Shown in pieces: positions 24,401 through 35,400 of a stretch of DNA of 64,000 nucleotides. A model generated the notes under the pieces. The model was not told where the DNA came from and searched no databases. It saw only the letters and a list, made by a program, of their open reading frames with translations. Every line of letters starts with the position of its first letter. The stretch's first letter is position 1. The translations under genes and the position numbers were made by a program. Source of the stretch: Ramazzottius varieornatus (lineage: Eukaryota > Tardigrada > Eutardigrada > Parachela > Ramazzottiidae); assembly GCA_001949185.1 (NCBI GenBank), contig BDGG01000002.1:2246467-2310466 (forward strand), read 5' to 3'.

Positions 24401-27400
24401 GTCGACTGATCTTGACGAACGTAATCATTGAATATCAGGGAAGGGTGATCTTCGACTGGTACTTTGATAGAGAGGAGGACTGTCAGAATCCTCTCATCAG
24501 TGGCAGTCAAGGTGGTAGTGCCACTACCGCAAAGCGCAACCGCCAAAGACGGCTTTGTATGGTGCACTACCGGCAAGCACTTCACGACATGACAAACAAA
24601 ATAAGCTTTGGCACTTCAAGTTGCGGTGACCATCAGGACGCAAAGCAGCGGTTGAGAAATCCGACGAAAAGCCATGTGAGAGATCAAACAGTTCTTAGGC
24701 CGTATTTGGCGGATGAGCGTGTTTGTATGCACAGGCACTTCAACTGCCGCAGCTTATGGATGGGAGAAACAAGTACCGCTTTCGGTTTCACTGGCTAATT
24801 ATCCCTTAATTAAGTGCCCGCAGATTAGCGCCAAACTGCTCCACTCTGTAATCGCGAGGCCATTGCCTGTACAAGTGGAACGTCCAGCTGCAGAATGGAG
24901 AGATGTTTGAGCAGAAGTGTTGACAGTCGAGCTAGCTAACCCAACCGACGTCCGAGCAAAGAATGGCTCCATTGAAAAGTACAATATCCATATTTGTGGC
25001 GCAAGCGGATATTTTGCTAAAAGTATGCTAGCTTACAATGGGGTCAATACGGACAGCAGCTAGACGTTTGTCGGGGTCAGATGAACAAATACATCCAGAT
25101 GATGTTACCCATGTCCGCGGTAACGGCAGAACTTGCCTGGTTCACCGGCAAACCACATGTTGGTTCAATCAGTTGGATAATACTCTCAGCTCGGAGTTTC
25201 AGGCCGAATATGTCCAGCTGAACAACACGACCCCATCGTGTTGAACTCTTCCAAAGAAGCATACATGGTCTTGGTTCTAACAAGAGCTGTCTTGGAGAAC
25301 AACCAAAAACCTGAGGATTATTTTAGTTGTTGGATGGCGCCACCTGAGCACAGCTATGCGGCTGAAAAACTGTACCATCGCACTGTGTTGGTCTCGGCAG
25401 TTTTGTACGATCTGTTTTCCCCTTTCACCGTTCTTGCTGTTCGAGATTAACCACGTCCTTGCGGTAGAACAGCACTTTCCAGAGTGGAAGAAATTCACAC
25501 GAGCGATACTTCGACCGAGTTTGTCGGAACATGGTCCACTGTTTGCACAAGACAAAACATCGTGACAGCTTGCTCGAAGGAATACAGATTGAGAGTTTAT
25601 TTTCTTGTCATGTCAAGTACATATTATGACACTCAGAGAAGCTAGGCAGACGCAATCACAGCATGTGCAAAATAAAATAGCGATCGTAAACTTTATTGAT
25701 CTAACAAATTAACATTCTTCTTTTCCTTCAAAGAATTTGTTTTTCCATAAATCTCGATTGCTTTCTTTGGCCATCTTCATACCATCTAATTTTTTATGAA
25801 AGACATCCTCCGTTCATGGACACAGTTCTGACCGCTGCTCGAAAACAGTTCTCAGTCTTGTTTGCTTTCAAGCAGGAATCGTCCATATTAAGTTTCCCCA
25901 GGATTAATTCAATTTCAATGGAGAACTTGTATTCCAGTCCAAAGATTGTCAATCGACTAATCCTCGATTGAAAGCTGACTTCTCCCTAAACCAGTTTCCT
26001 TAGCAGAGAGCTGGGCAAATGAAGTGAGCCAGATCGCGTTGCAAGTGGCGCACTCTTCCACCCAGTAACAACAAAAGGTGCGCCACTGGAAATAGCGATC
26101 TGGTTCAATTCATTCGCCTAGTTCCCAGTTATCGGACGGGCTCAACTCTTGTTCGTTATCGGAATTGACTAGACAAACGTTGCATCCAACGAACGAAAAG
26201 AGGTCAATGAAATTACGTGACCAGGTGTTAGGGAGAGTTTCCAATACTGCCCAAGGAAACAATAAGCCGAAGGCTCATCCTTATTTTTGCATATCGGTAA
26301 ATGAGCGGCCCGCCCTGACCGGTCTTATCCAACTTGTGAATCATGGCGTGATGATGGATAGATTGGGTGTAATGATTAGCCGGCTGTTTGGCCATTTTCT
26401 TCCTTGCCTGATTGAGCTATCTCGAAAGAGCGCTCATCCACAGGACTTCGAGGACTCCCTCATGAGCGGCAGCTGACCAGAGTCGGATATAATTTACCTC
26501 CATGCAACACAAAAACAAGAGCACAAAGGGGAGAACGGCTGGACACTAACGAGTGGCAACCACTATCTGTTCTTCCTGAGGGTCTCATTAAGGGCGGAGA
26601 CGTTAACATTGGGGAAAAGGGTTGCGTGACAAAATCGATTGTGGCTGCTAGGTCAACGTCCCAAAGTACTCTTCAGCGTCCTCCAGGAAGCTTACGATTC
26701 TGTCTGAAGGACACTTTAAATTTACATGGAACACTCAGAACAATGTTCCCTTTTTCGATGTTGAGCTTTTGACTGTAGAAAAACTTTACCTGGGTGGTTT
26801 TGAACAGTTTGTGAATTTTATGGTTCCTGAAAGAAGAATGAACCCTGGTATAGCTGATGGATCGATGAGGAAATATTTCGGGTGGAGTTGAGTGGAGTGG
26901 ATTACTAGGGAGATTAATGAGGAGAAGTGGCCTGAAGGGAATGCAAAGTGGATAGGCAGTGATGTGGAACGTTGATGTGAGAAGCACGCTCGTGGAAGGA
27001 CTAAACTACCGGTTAAAGGCCGTAAAGCAGTGACGGCTAAAGACGATTACCGGACGCGCTGTTATCGAATATTATTCGAGCATAACTGATACTTGTCAAG
27101 TGGACAAGATAAGCATGGATGGGAAGAATTGCTAGTTGGTAGCCTGCCAGCCTATAAATAGTGACGGAGAATGGCTGGATGCCGAAAATCTCTTAATTAA
27201 GTCTGAGGTGTTTACGGCGCTGTAAACATCTGGCTGGCGCGCCACTTCATTTCACGACAGAATTTCTATTTTACATGCAAACTTTAACCAAAATCTTAAC
27301 ATCCAAAACAGTCGAACCTTCCCCAAACAAGCATCAGATGATCATTATTTCGAGCGGCGCAGTTTTCTTTTGTACTGGCTGAAAACATGCTCCACTTGGG

Positions 27401-29654
27401 GAGCTCGATAACAGTGCTTTTTCCAAGTGGAGCACGTTTCCAGCCAGCGGCAAAGAAAACTGCGCCACTTAGAATAACGATCATCCCCAGATTGTCTGCT
27501 GGTCTGCTAGATATTCCACAGTGTGTAGGACAGATCTAGCGGTCTAAATTGATGGCCACGACATACGGTGGAACTAGACCGTAGAGCGGTAGATGTTTTA
27601 AGGTTGAGTGGCAGTACTTTGATGGGGCGATTACGACTGAGCGATAACGGTTGCGTGTTGCATAAAAAAGTGCGATTTAGCGGCAATCAAAAGGTTTGCC
27701 GCTTCCGTAAGACGCACGAATATGCCATACATCCGAAATGGGTATCGATATAGACAGATTGTGATCTAGATCCGTTGACAAGTATCGGCTCAAACGGCAC
27801 AATATCGATAAAGCGATGAGCGCCACATGTTGTTTGAAGGCTTGCTTTTGAATAGAGACTCATAATTTATTAAAGAAAGTATGTGTGCGTCGTCATTCTT
27901 CGATCTATCCTTTTGAAGACTGTAACCGTCTCTCTTCGGCTTCCGCTCAGACCGAGCCAACTTCCACCGGATGAAGAGCGACGTGTTTGTGAATGTACAT
28001 TCTTACGCGTGATTAAGTCGCAAATCCACCCCAAATACTTCATTGTCGGGACACAGCCCTCGTGCATGGCCGCCGTACAATTGGCGAATACGCTTTTGAA
28101 CATTTCACAATCTTTTGATATCTTAATTCCAAAGCAAGACGCGGAACCTGATGAAAAACGCCAACGGGCTCCAATCATTCACCTTGACAAGATTACACCT
28201 TTGCTGACATCTCACAGCCGTATTTCAACCATCCATATCTTGATCCCAGTTTTTCCGCGTGCCTACAAGCCTCTGAGACGAGCATTCAGCGCGAACTGTT
28301 TCTTTGAGACTTCCAGCTAAGTATGATCATAGTACGAAAATGACAACCACATATGCTCAGATATCGATATGTATTTCTCCTGCGCAGTTTTTGGTTTTAC
28401 CGCCTAGTGTAGCGCAGAAGTTTTAGCTATGGCGCTATTTCCACTCTGCTATGTATTTTTCCAGAGTTCCTTAACTCAAATCGCGAGAATTTACTCCATA
28501 CAATCACCAGTATTCGGCTGAATATATGCTCAATATGAAACAAGTTGGTCTTGCATGAAAAACCAAAGCCCGAAGGACGCGATCAGACTGTTGGTAGGGT
28601 GAGGAAACTGAGCGTCGCGAATAATGGTAATTTACGAGGTGCCATGCGAGTGGGAAGAAAGGATAGAATTCTTGACTGTGTTGTGTTGATGGTCAAGAGC
28701 CTGATTGTCTCGTAACAAAAGACCGCTAATAAGCAGGCGAGCTGTGGTGTTCTATGTCTCGCTAAGCTCGATTGCACATGTGGCCATCAGCAGTATAATA
28801 AAACGGGTTCAGAGAAGAAGAAGATTGCCTTACCTGGAGGACAGTAACAGTGATGGCCTTGTTGTCCGGCGAGGTGTTTATTGCTGGCACTGGCTGTTAA
28901 CGCCGCGACCACCGGATGATGGCGCGATGAGGAAGAATCACCACCACCACCGCTTTCCGATAACCATTCCGCGTATGGGTCGCGAACGTTTCTTCTTTGT
29001 ATGTGGTGCAAATCCGATGAATTTGTGGGTGCATCCACCTTCATCGGTGATATTATCCTCTGAAATCCAAAACGTTTAGCTTTCGTTCAGTCTGCTTATG
29101 CATGGACACGAAATGTGAGCTTTGTAAAGAAACTCGACAAAACTGTTTCTTCAAGTGGTGCATTTTTACGGTGTCACAAGCTAAACATGTGCGCCGCTTA
29201 AAAATGCGATCTTGTCTAGTCTGTTCACCAAGCGCCAAATTTCGATTTTTCCCCTGGCTGTAGCGGTGAGGTTTAAAGTATCGTATTGCGGACTATAACG
29301 GTGGACTGAATTCATTTTTGCATGGGGTATGTAGTGTATGGTGTATTGTGCAATTTGGGCGAATATAATGTGGAGGATGCTTACTTGAATAGGTGAAATC
29401 CTAAGGAATTCTCTGAGCTGTTGTAACTCACTCTCCAATATTTGCACTCTCCACAGTGAATAGGCGGATGAGCACAGGCAGAGAATCCACAGCAAAGAAT
29501 AGAAAATATTCCTGACTAAATCCCACCATGACCAGGAGGAAGAGGTGCTGTCACAGCGTCGCCTATTTCTCAACACCGGCTTTTGTTCTTGAGTGTAGTC
29601 TTCCGATGAGGTGGGAGACTCTTGTGATGGCGCCTCTCGATACTCCATGTCCAT
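18458..29654 (-). CDS. Transmembrane collagen, type XIII/XXIII/XXV-like
   Basis: A type II membrane collagen, anchored by its N-terminus with the triple helix outside. I assembled 27 exons in phase (741 aa): 29654-29385, 29059-28834, 24220-24159, 24008-23973, 23676-23650, 23568-23539, 23435-23376, 23271-23245, 22926-22891, 22623-22546, 22370-22296, 22143-22039, 21939-21895, 21823-21716, 21456-21379, 21173-21020, 20929-20850, 20590-20342, 20249-20232, 19790-19740, 19648-19621, 19534-19464, 19329-19285, 19015-18938, 18880-18799, 18741-18725, 18547-18458. Exon 1 holds a short cytoplasmic part, a membrane segment ([20 protein letters not shown]) and a coiled-coil start. Exon 2 has RRNVRD, a furin-type shedding site, and a CYC pair. 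Gly-X-Y blocks then alternate with non-collagenous inserts. The end [18 protein letters not shown] is the family's C-terminal signature. Intron 2 is about 4.6 kb and holds two inverted-repeat elements. Confidence 0.9.
22721..22863. repeat. Inverted repeat in a collagen-gene intron
   Basis: The arm 22721-22757 (core GGCATGGATAAAACTGTGGG) pairs with 22823-22863 (core CCCACAGTTTTGTCCATGCC) with few mismatches. The element ends only about 28 bp from the exon at 22891-22926. MITE-like; no coding frame. Confidence 0.65.
23499..23524. repeat. Perfect 12-bp-arm hairpin just inside an intron
   Basis: GCAGAGGCGCCA and TGGCGCCTCTGC are exact reverse complements separated by two bases. The hairpin lies 15 bp past the minus-strand donor of the collagen exon 23568-23539. 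A weaker outer pair (TGTTCGG near 23480, CCGAACA near 23546) extends the fold across that donor. Confidence 0.55.
26011..26128. repeat. Imperfect inverted repeat in the large collagen intron
   Basis: The arm 26011-26053 (CTGGGCAAATGAA, AGATCGC, AGTGGCGCAC) returns in reverse complement at 26079-26128 with small gaps. The loop is about 25 bp. Both arms contain the 9-mer AGTGGCGCA. Non-autonomous element or foldback; no gene inside. Confidence 0.6.
27336..27487. repeat. Long-armed inverted repeat, about 64-bp arms
   Basis: The arm 27336-27400 (GATGATCATTATTTCGAG, GGCGCAGTTTTC and on to TCCACTTGG) pairs with 27423-27487 in reverse complement with scattered mismatches and a loop of about 22 bp. 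It lies in collagen intron 2 and has a MITE-like shape. Confidence 0.7.
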
Positions 29655-32429
29655 GGCCCCACACTTCACCTTACGACCAAAATAAATACAACAGCCTATC
29701 CGATCATCATGTCATATAAGCACGTCAAACTGGAAACAGTGGCGCACTTTTGTAAAACGGTCAAATTCCGCTTTACTGAATTGGTAATGGAACGATGAAA
29801 AATGGGACGGATGAATACATGGTACCATAAAACACGTGCATTCGTCAAGCGCTCAACATTGGGCTTTTCAGGAGAACCTCCGGACGTCACCGAGCGGGAT
29901 AATGTTGATGCAGTTCAAGCGTTCGTGCTAAGTAGAGAACGTCCGATTGACAGGTTAGAATCAAGCAAATGCGATTTTGTGGGAATGCAGTCCTTGCATG
30001 CGCCGCTGATTAAAGGAACGAAAAAGAGGATAGGAGATGAGGAAAAAGTAGTGCTGCACGATCTTCGCGCACGAGACTGACTTGACAGCGCAGTTAACCA
30101 TCGGACAGCCTTTGCAAATAAATTCATACTGTATGCAGCGAAGCAGCTCGAGCTTGACAGAACTGTGTTGTGGTACGGTATGGACAGATATAGGGCTGAG
30201 ATAGAAATGGAGATAGCCAGACAGCAACATTCAAGAGTCAACAGCCTTTTCTCCCCTTTCGATCTGCCATCTAATCCACCTCCGTAAGTGTTATACGTCC
30301 ACAGCTGTGCCTGTAATCCGGTGCGTCGAGGAACATTCCCATCATGAGAATATCGTAGAAAAAATCCTAAAATGGGTTCAGCTCGTGCGTTTGGATATAC
30401 AGTAACCGAAAGTAATTGCACTCTACACTGTAGGTTCTCCAGTTGTACGAAAGGATATAAATCGAGCCTTTTTTCTCTCAGAACTAAGTACTTTTATGCA
30501 GCAACGAGCTGGACGACAGGTGATGGGCGTTGCCCTTTGAGTTGTCACGCTCGATTACGGAGAGAAAGCGTGAGGGGAGTTCCAAGACTGATCGTGGGAG
30601 TACTCATGAATTTCTTTTGCTAGGAATAATTCCCAATGGAAAATGCAAAATTTCTGATCGAGCTTGAAGACGGGAACTACATTTACCTTCTATGTATAGA
30701 AGTGTCGTATGTCTTGTCAATTAATATAGTGCTCTGCTGGACCACAGTGTAGTTGTGATTAAAGTGTACAGTATATAAGCTGGTAGGGTCACATAAAAAG
30801 AACGTCTTTCCTTGATTAACGCTTTATCAGCACTCCATCGACAGAGAAATTCCCAGGCAGCAAAAGAGTTGTGACATTTGGGCCATGTTAAATTCTTAAT
30901 GATACTTCAGATGTGTCACTGAGAATTTTTTCCAACTGCTCGTAAATCATCTGTCAGTCTTCATGAGAATCGCTACAAGTTTCCGGGTCAGAAATGAAAC
31001 TGCGTATCCGGCTGATATTCTCTTTTGGCTTTCTTTGTGCGGGAAAGCAGTGTTTGTTTCAATCAGAGTCGGTCGTGGAGAGTGTTTGTTTTAGCAATTT
31101 AATCTGGAAAAAAGCATGCGTGTCTTGTTGACAGAAGGGTGTCAAATGGCCGTGTACGCTTACAAACGGCTCTGTTGTTGGTGCGACTGTAGCGTTTCCG
31201 AATTTAATCAGGAGATGTTTGAGAGTGCCGATGTTGGAAGGGACAGGCAGTCTTTCCGAGTTTACACAACCTAAAGAATATGCCGACAGACAGGAAGTCC
31301 CGCAGGATAGTCTTTGCGATACTTTCCAACCCTCCATGCACCGTAAAATTACAATGTTCAGGAGCGGCATATTGGGAGCGCCACCGTAGCTGCAGTGCAC
31401 TGGATTTTGTCAACGCTGAAAATTTGTCTCTACATACGGTATGTTCGAGTTCGACGCCAAGATCTTCCTGCATTTGGATTTCAAAATTAGTTCCGGGTGT
31501 CTGACAGTAATTTTGCAACAGGATTTCAACACCTCGAGGCACCTCGTGTTCGTAATCCTGAGGCACCTGGAAAATGGATAAACGTGATGTTCCGTCGAAA
31601 ATATCAACCGAAAAATTTGTAATTGAGCTGTCGAAGCTTTGGCATTGCCTCTTTCCAGCCTTCGACTTTTTTCTAGCTTGAATAAAAATGGTTCCATATC
31701 CAATATTCAGCGCATGGGCATTCGCTTACGTGTTCTTCGGAAGACCGGATCTCTCGCCAATCCGTACTGAAAAGCTTAAGGGACGACCACAAGGAGTTGC
31801 CCGGTGGGACAAAGATGACGCATGTGCAACGCTTTGAGATTTACCCACCGAGACAGAAGGACCCAGGCATCCACGCCGCAAAATCAATTCCGAATGTCCT
31901 AGCAATGGCTCCAGCGAATAAACCTTGCTTCTGTCCAGATCCAAACGGCATGTGTCTACGCGTCCTGATCAAAGAGAAAATCTGTGTCTGCAAATCGAAC
32001 TATAAATTTGTGGGAGGAAAATGCACATGATAGAGCATTGCAGCGTACAGAAGCCGCCAACCGAACCTCGTTCTGTGATTTCTATTGCCCGCCTGCTTTC
32101 GAAGCTCTAGCGTGTCTTGGTACCCGTTAAAATTTCTGACTTGAAGTTTTCAGTGCGCAGTGGGTGAACGGCAAACTCGAAGATTTGGATTTGGAGCTAC
32201 AGTGCACAAAATGCATCCCTCCCGGCAGTCAGGTGACCTTGTTACACCAATCAGCGCTAACCATCGTCACGTGACCACCGGAAAGGATGCTTTTTGTACG
32301 CTGTAGATTGATTTAGGTTCTAACTTACGAGCAAATAGGCAGACGTTACTTGCACGAAAGTACAGCATTTATGACTGGAATAGTGTCTTCTTAATTTTGG
32401 GTAGAGAATGCACAGGATATCGCATGTCT
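29655..32429. other. Region between the collagen and the chitin-binding gene
   Basis: It should hold the collagen promoter and the 3' UTR of the chitin-binding gene. Open frames occur on both strands (for example minus 30421-29915 and minus 31566-31204), but I cannot tie them to a known family. One short Cys-rich plus-strand frame at 31815-32030 is listed separately. Confidence 0.4.
31815..32030 (+). CDS. Possible small EGF-like Cys-rich protein or terminal exon
   Basis: A 71-aa frame ends in six cysteines spaced like an EGF-type module: CFC, then PDPNGMC, then CVC, then a final Cys after YKFVGGK. It has no signal peptide at its own ATG, so it may be the last exon of a gene whose first exon I could not fix; a signal-like frame starts at 30993. 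No overlap with other genes. Function unknown. Confidence 0.3.
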   Translation: MTHVQRFEIYPPRQKDPGIHAAKSIPNVLAMAPANKPCFCPDPNGMCLRVLIKEKICVCKSNYKFVGGKCT

Positions 32430-35400
32430 TTAATTCAACCTACGAAGCTGTCTAAACTGTCGTGGTACCGAGGAAGGAACTGTACCGGCCTCAACACTAG
32501 CAACCGTCACATTATTCGGTGCCACAACCGTAGCGTTATCTGCGCTAGTTCTGAACGGTCCAATGCGTACAATGAGGCGATGTTCCAAATACTTCCTGGT
32601 GCCTATAATAGCCCCCAGTTCCGTCACGTTGCCGCCCGAGGCCGGCGTGGTCGTTTGAGAGGCCGTCAGAATGCCATCAGCAGAGAGCGGCGATAAGTTC
32701 GTCTCACTCAACACGGGTTCCGGCAAGAGGATCGTGGCGACCAAAGGTGGTGTTTTTAACCTCTCGAGCGTACTGTTGGTCAACATAGTCCGCTGCAATG
32801 AACCGCTGGAGGAAGCTGCCGACGAGGCGCCGAACCCGACCAAGGCGCCTTGCTCTTGTCCAAACAACGGTATAACGGACTGACCACTGGACGATACCGA
32901 AGCTTGTCCTTGGTTGTTATTTTCGGCGGACGAGGATGAAGAAGCCACGGCGATAGCGGCAGGGCGACGAACCCCCGAGCCCCGTTGACCGAATCCGACT
33001 AGAGCTCCTTGTTCTTGACCAAACAAGGGAATTACCGTAACAGATTGGGCAAGACTCTCGGTAACCTCTTCGGTACTTTCATTGGTGTTGGCCGCTGCTT
33101 GTACCACGTTCACCGGCACCACTTGCACTATCGGTACTATCACCGGCGCGGCACTCGTACTCGGTACTTGTACCACATTTACGGGCACCACTTGCACTAT
33201 CGGCACAACGACCGGTGCAGCGGTTGTACTTGTGGCGGTACTGGGTGTCGTCGTCGTCGTGGTCCGCCTCGTGGTGGTACTGGGTGTCGTCGTCGTCGTG
33301 GTTCGACTCGTAGTAGTGGTCGTTGAGGTAGTGGATGTGGGAGCGGCAGGTTGTGTGGCACTGCTTACCGCGATGGGCACGATGAGTAGGCTCGGTACAC
33401 CCGTCGATTGGGTGGTAGGGCGCGTTCTCGTAGTTGCGACTCCACCGATGACCGGTGGCTGCCACCAGGTGACCCTTCCTCGTCGAGCCGTGCTGGGTGG
33501 CACGGTTGCTCTCGTGGTAACGGTAGGCCCATTGTTTACGGACACCGCGATGGCACTGCTGTTGAAGCTCGTCTGACCGGTTTGACTGTTAAAGTTGCTG
33601 TTCAACGAGGTGGCGCCACCGACGAAGACAGTTGCGTTATTATTCGGTAGGAAGACCACGGTTGTTCCGTTTCCGTTGAGGCTTTGGTTTTCCGTGGCCT
33701 GAGCAGCGAGTACCCCACCTTGGCCAGCAGCGTTATTGATGATCGGTACATCACCGACCAGAATAGGGACAGGAATGAACCCAGTTTGATTGCCGGTACT
33801 CGCAATGGGCTGTTGACCAAGACCTGCAGCATGGATTAATAGAATATCGTCCCCGCTGATATCGCCACTTTGTGCGTGTGAAGTCGCGTCGACGTTTGTG
33901 GAGACGTTGTTGCTCAACAGCACGCCAGTTCTCAGATCGTTTGTTCCGTTGTTGTTAATGTCGAACGACGTGACGTGGACAACAGCCGGACCAGCTACAA
34001 CCGTATAGTTGTTACCACCCGTAGCACCCAAGGCTACAGGTACGATGGGAACGACTGGCACGATGGTGGCCAGTTCCGTGGTTTCTTCCTCCGGCGTGGT
34101 TGTTGTTGTCGTCGTCGTCGTCGTTGTTGTGGTAGTGGTGGTCGTTGACGGAACGGGGGTTGGTGCGATGGCCAAAGAAGCAGCTGTTAGTGGCACTCGA
34201 CGAGTGGTTGTCGTGGCGCTGCCTGCCACACCGATGACTGGCGGTTGCCACCACGTCACACGCGGGCGGTTTCCACTTGTCGTCGCTGCTGGTACCGGTG
34301 CTCTCGTTGTGGAATTACTCGCCAATAGGCCAACGTTGCCAATAATAATCTTCGGGTTGACTTGTCCAATGGGTCGTGGAGTGATTTGCGTGACAGGGAC
34401 GACCGGAACGACCAGCGGAACGACTGCCGGGCTTGTGGCTGTGGGTTCGTCTGTGATGACTTCTTCCGTATTATCTTGGATGTTTAAATTCACGGTAGTA
34501 TTTGTCCCGTTGTTGTTCGCGAGGATCAGCGTGACGTTTTGGACGTTAGCTGGGATACTGACGCTTGCGCTTTGGCCATCGGTCAGTGTTCGGTTGACGG
34601 ACTGACTGGGTTGGCCGTTGGGACCTAGCACCGTCACTGGCGCTGTACCGTTGGCTCCGACTTGCACGTGACTTCCTGGTTGTGTACTGATCACGGCGAT
34701 ATTCGTACCATTGGTTGCGCTTGTATTTTCAGTCCCGCTGGTACTTTCGTTTTCGGTGGTGCTACCAGTGTTTTGTAGCAGCTGTGCGATAACAGCGGAC
34801 TGGTTGGTGATCGAGTTTAGCGATGCGATGATCGGTACCAGCGTGGTATCGTCTTCTTGTATTACCAATGCAGGTGCATCGGTAACTTCGACGGTCGCGA
34901 GCGCTTCTTCAGTGGACGGAACCACAAGGACAGGTACCAATATCGGAGCTGGTGTCGTCGGCGCTTCGATGTTAGTGGTCGTGGTCGTGGCAGTAGGGGT
35001 GGTGGTTGTGGTGGGGGTGGTACGAGTAGTGGTACTGTTCGTAGTAGGTATTGTCCGTCGGGTGGTAGCAGCGACCGGAATGAGAGCGATGGGTGCCACC
35101 GGTATCACTACGGCCTGAGCGCTTGTGTTATTTGTGAGCAGCGCGTTACTCTGGTTGGAGTGGGCGTTTCCACCAACAAACACTGAAGTCAGAGGGATGG
35201 AAGCGATGACATTTCGCCTTCTTGGCGTGGTTCGTTGTGTAATGGGCGCATCGGTGACTACATCATCCTCAACGAGAACTTCCGGTGTCTCGGTTGTTGT
35301 GGTGGTGGTGGTGGTGGTAGTAGTTGTCCTGGGAGTGGGTCTTTGCGTGGTGGTACTCGTGGTGGTAGTGGGGATTGTTCGCTGGGTTTCCGGCAGCACC

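Noticed and set aside
27883-28320. 145-aa plus-strand frame in the collagen intron
   Set aside because: No ATG in frame at its start, no signal peptide or domain; likely chance.
29915-30421. 168-aa minus-strand frame
   Set aside because: Lies in the expected collagen promoter region, with no family resemblance and Ser/Leu/Cys-rich composition typical of chance frames.
31204-31566. 120-aa minus-strand frame with possible splice sites
   Set aside because: Reads somewhat like protein, but I could not place a start, neighbours or a family; too weak to list as a gene.
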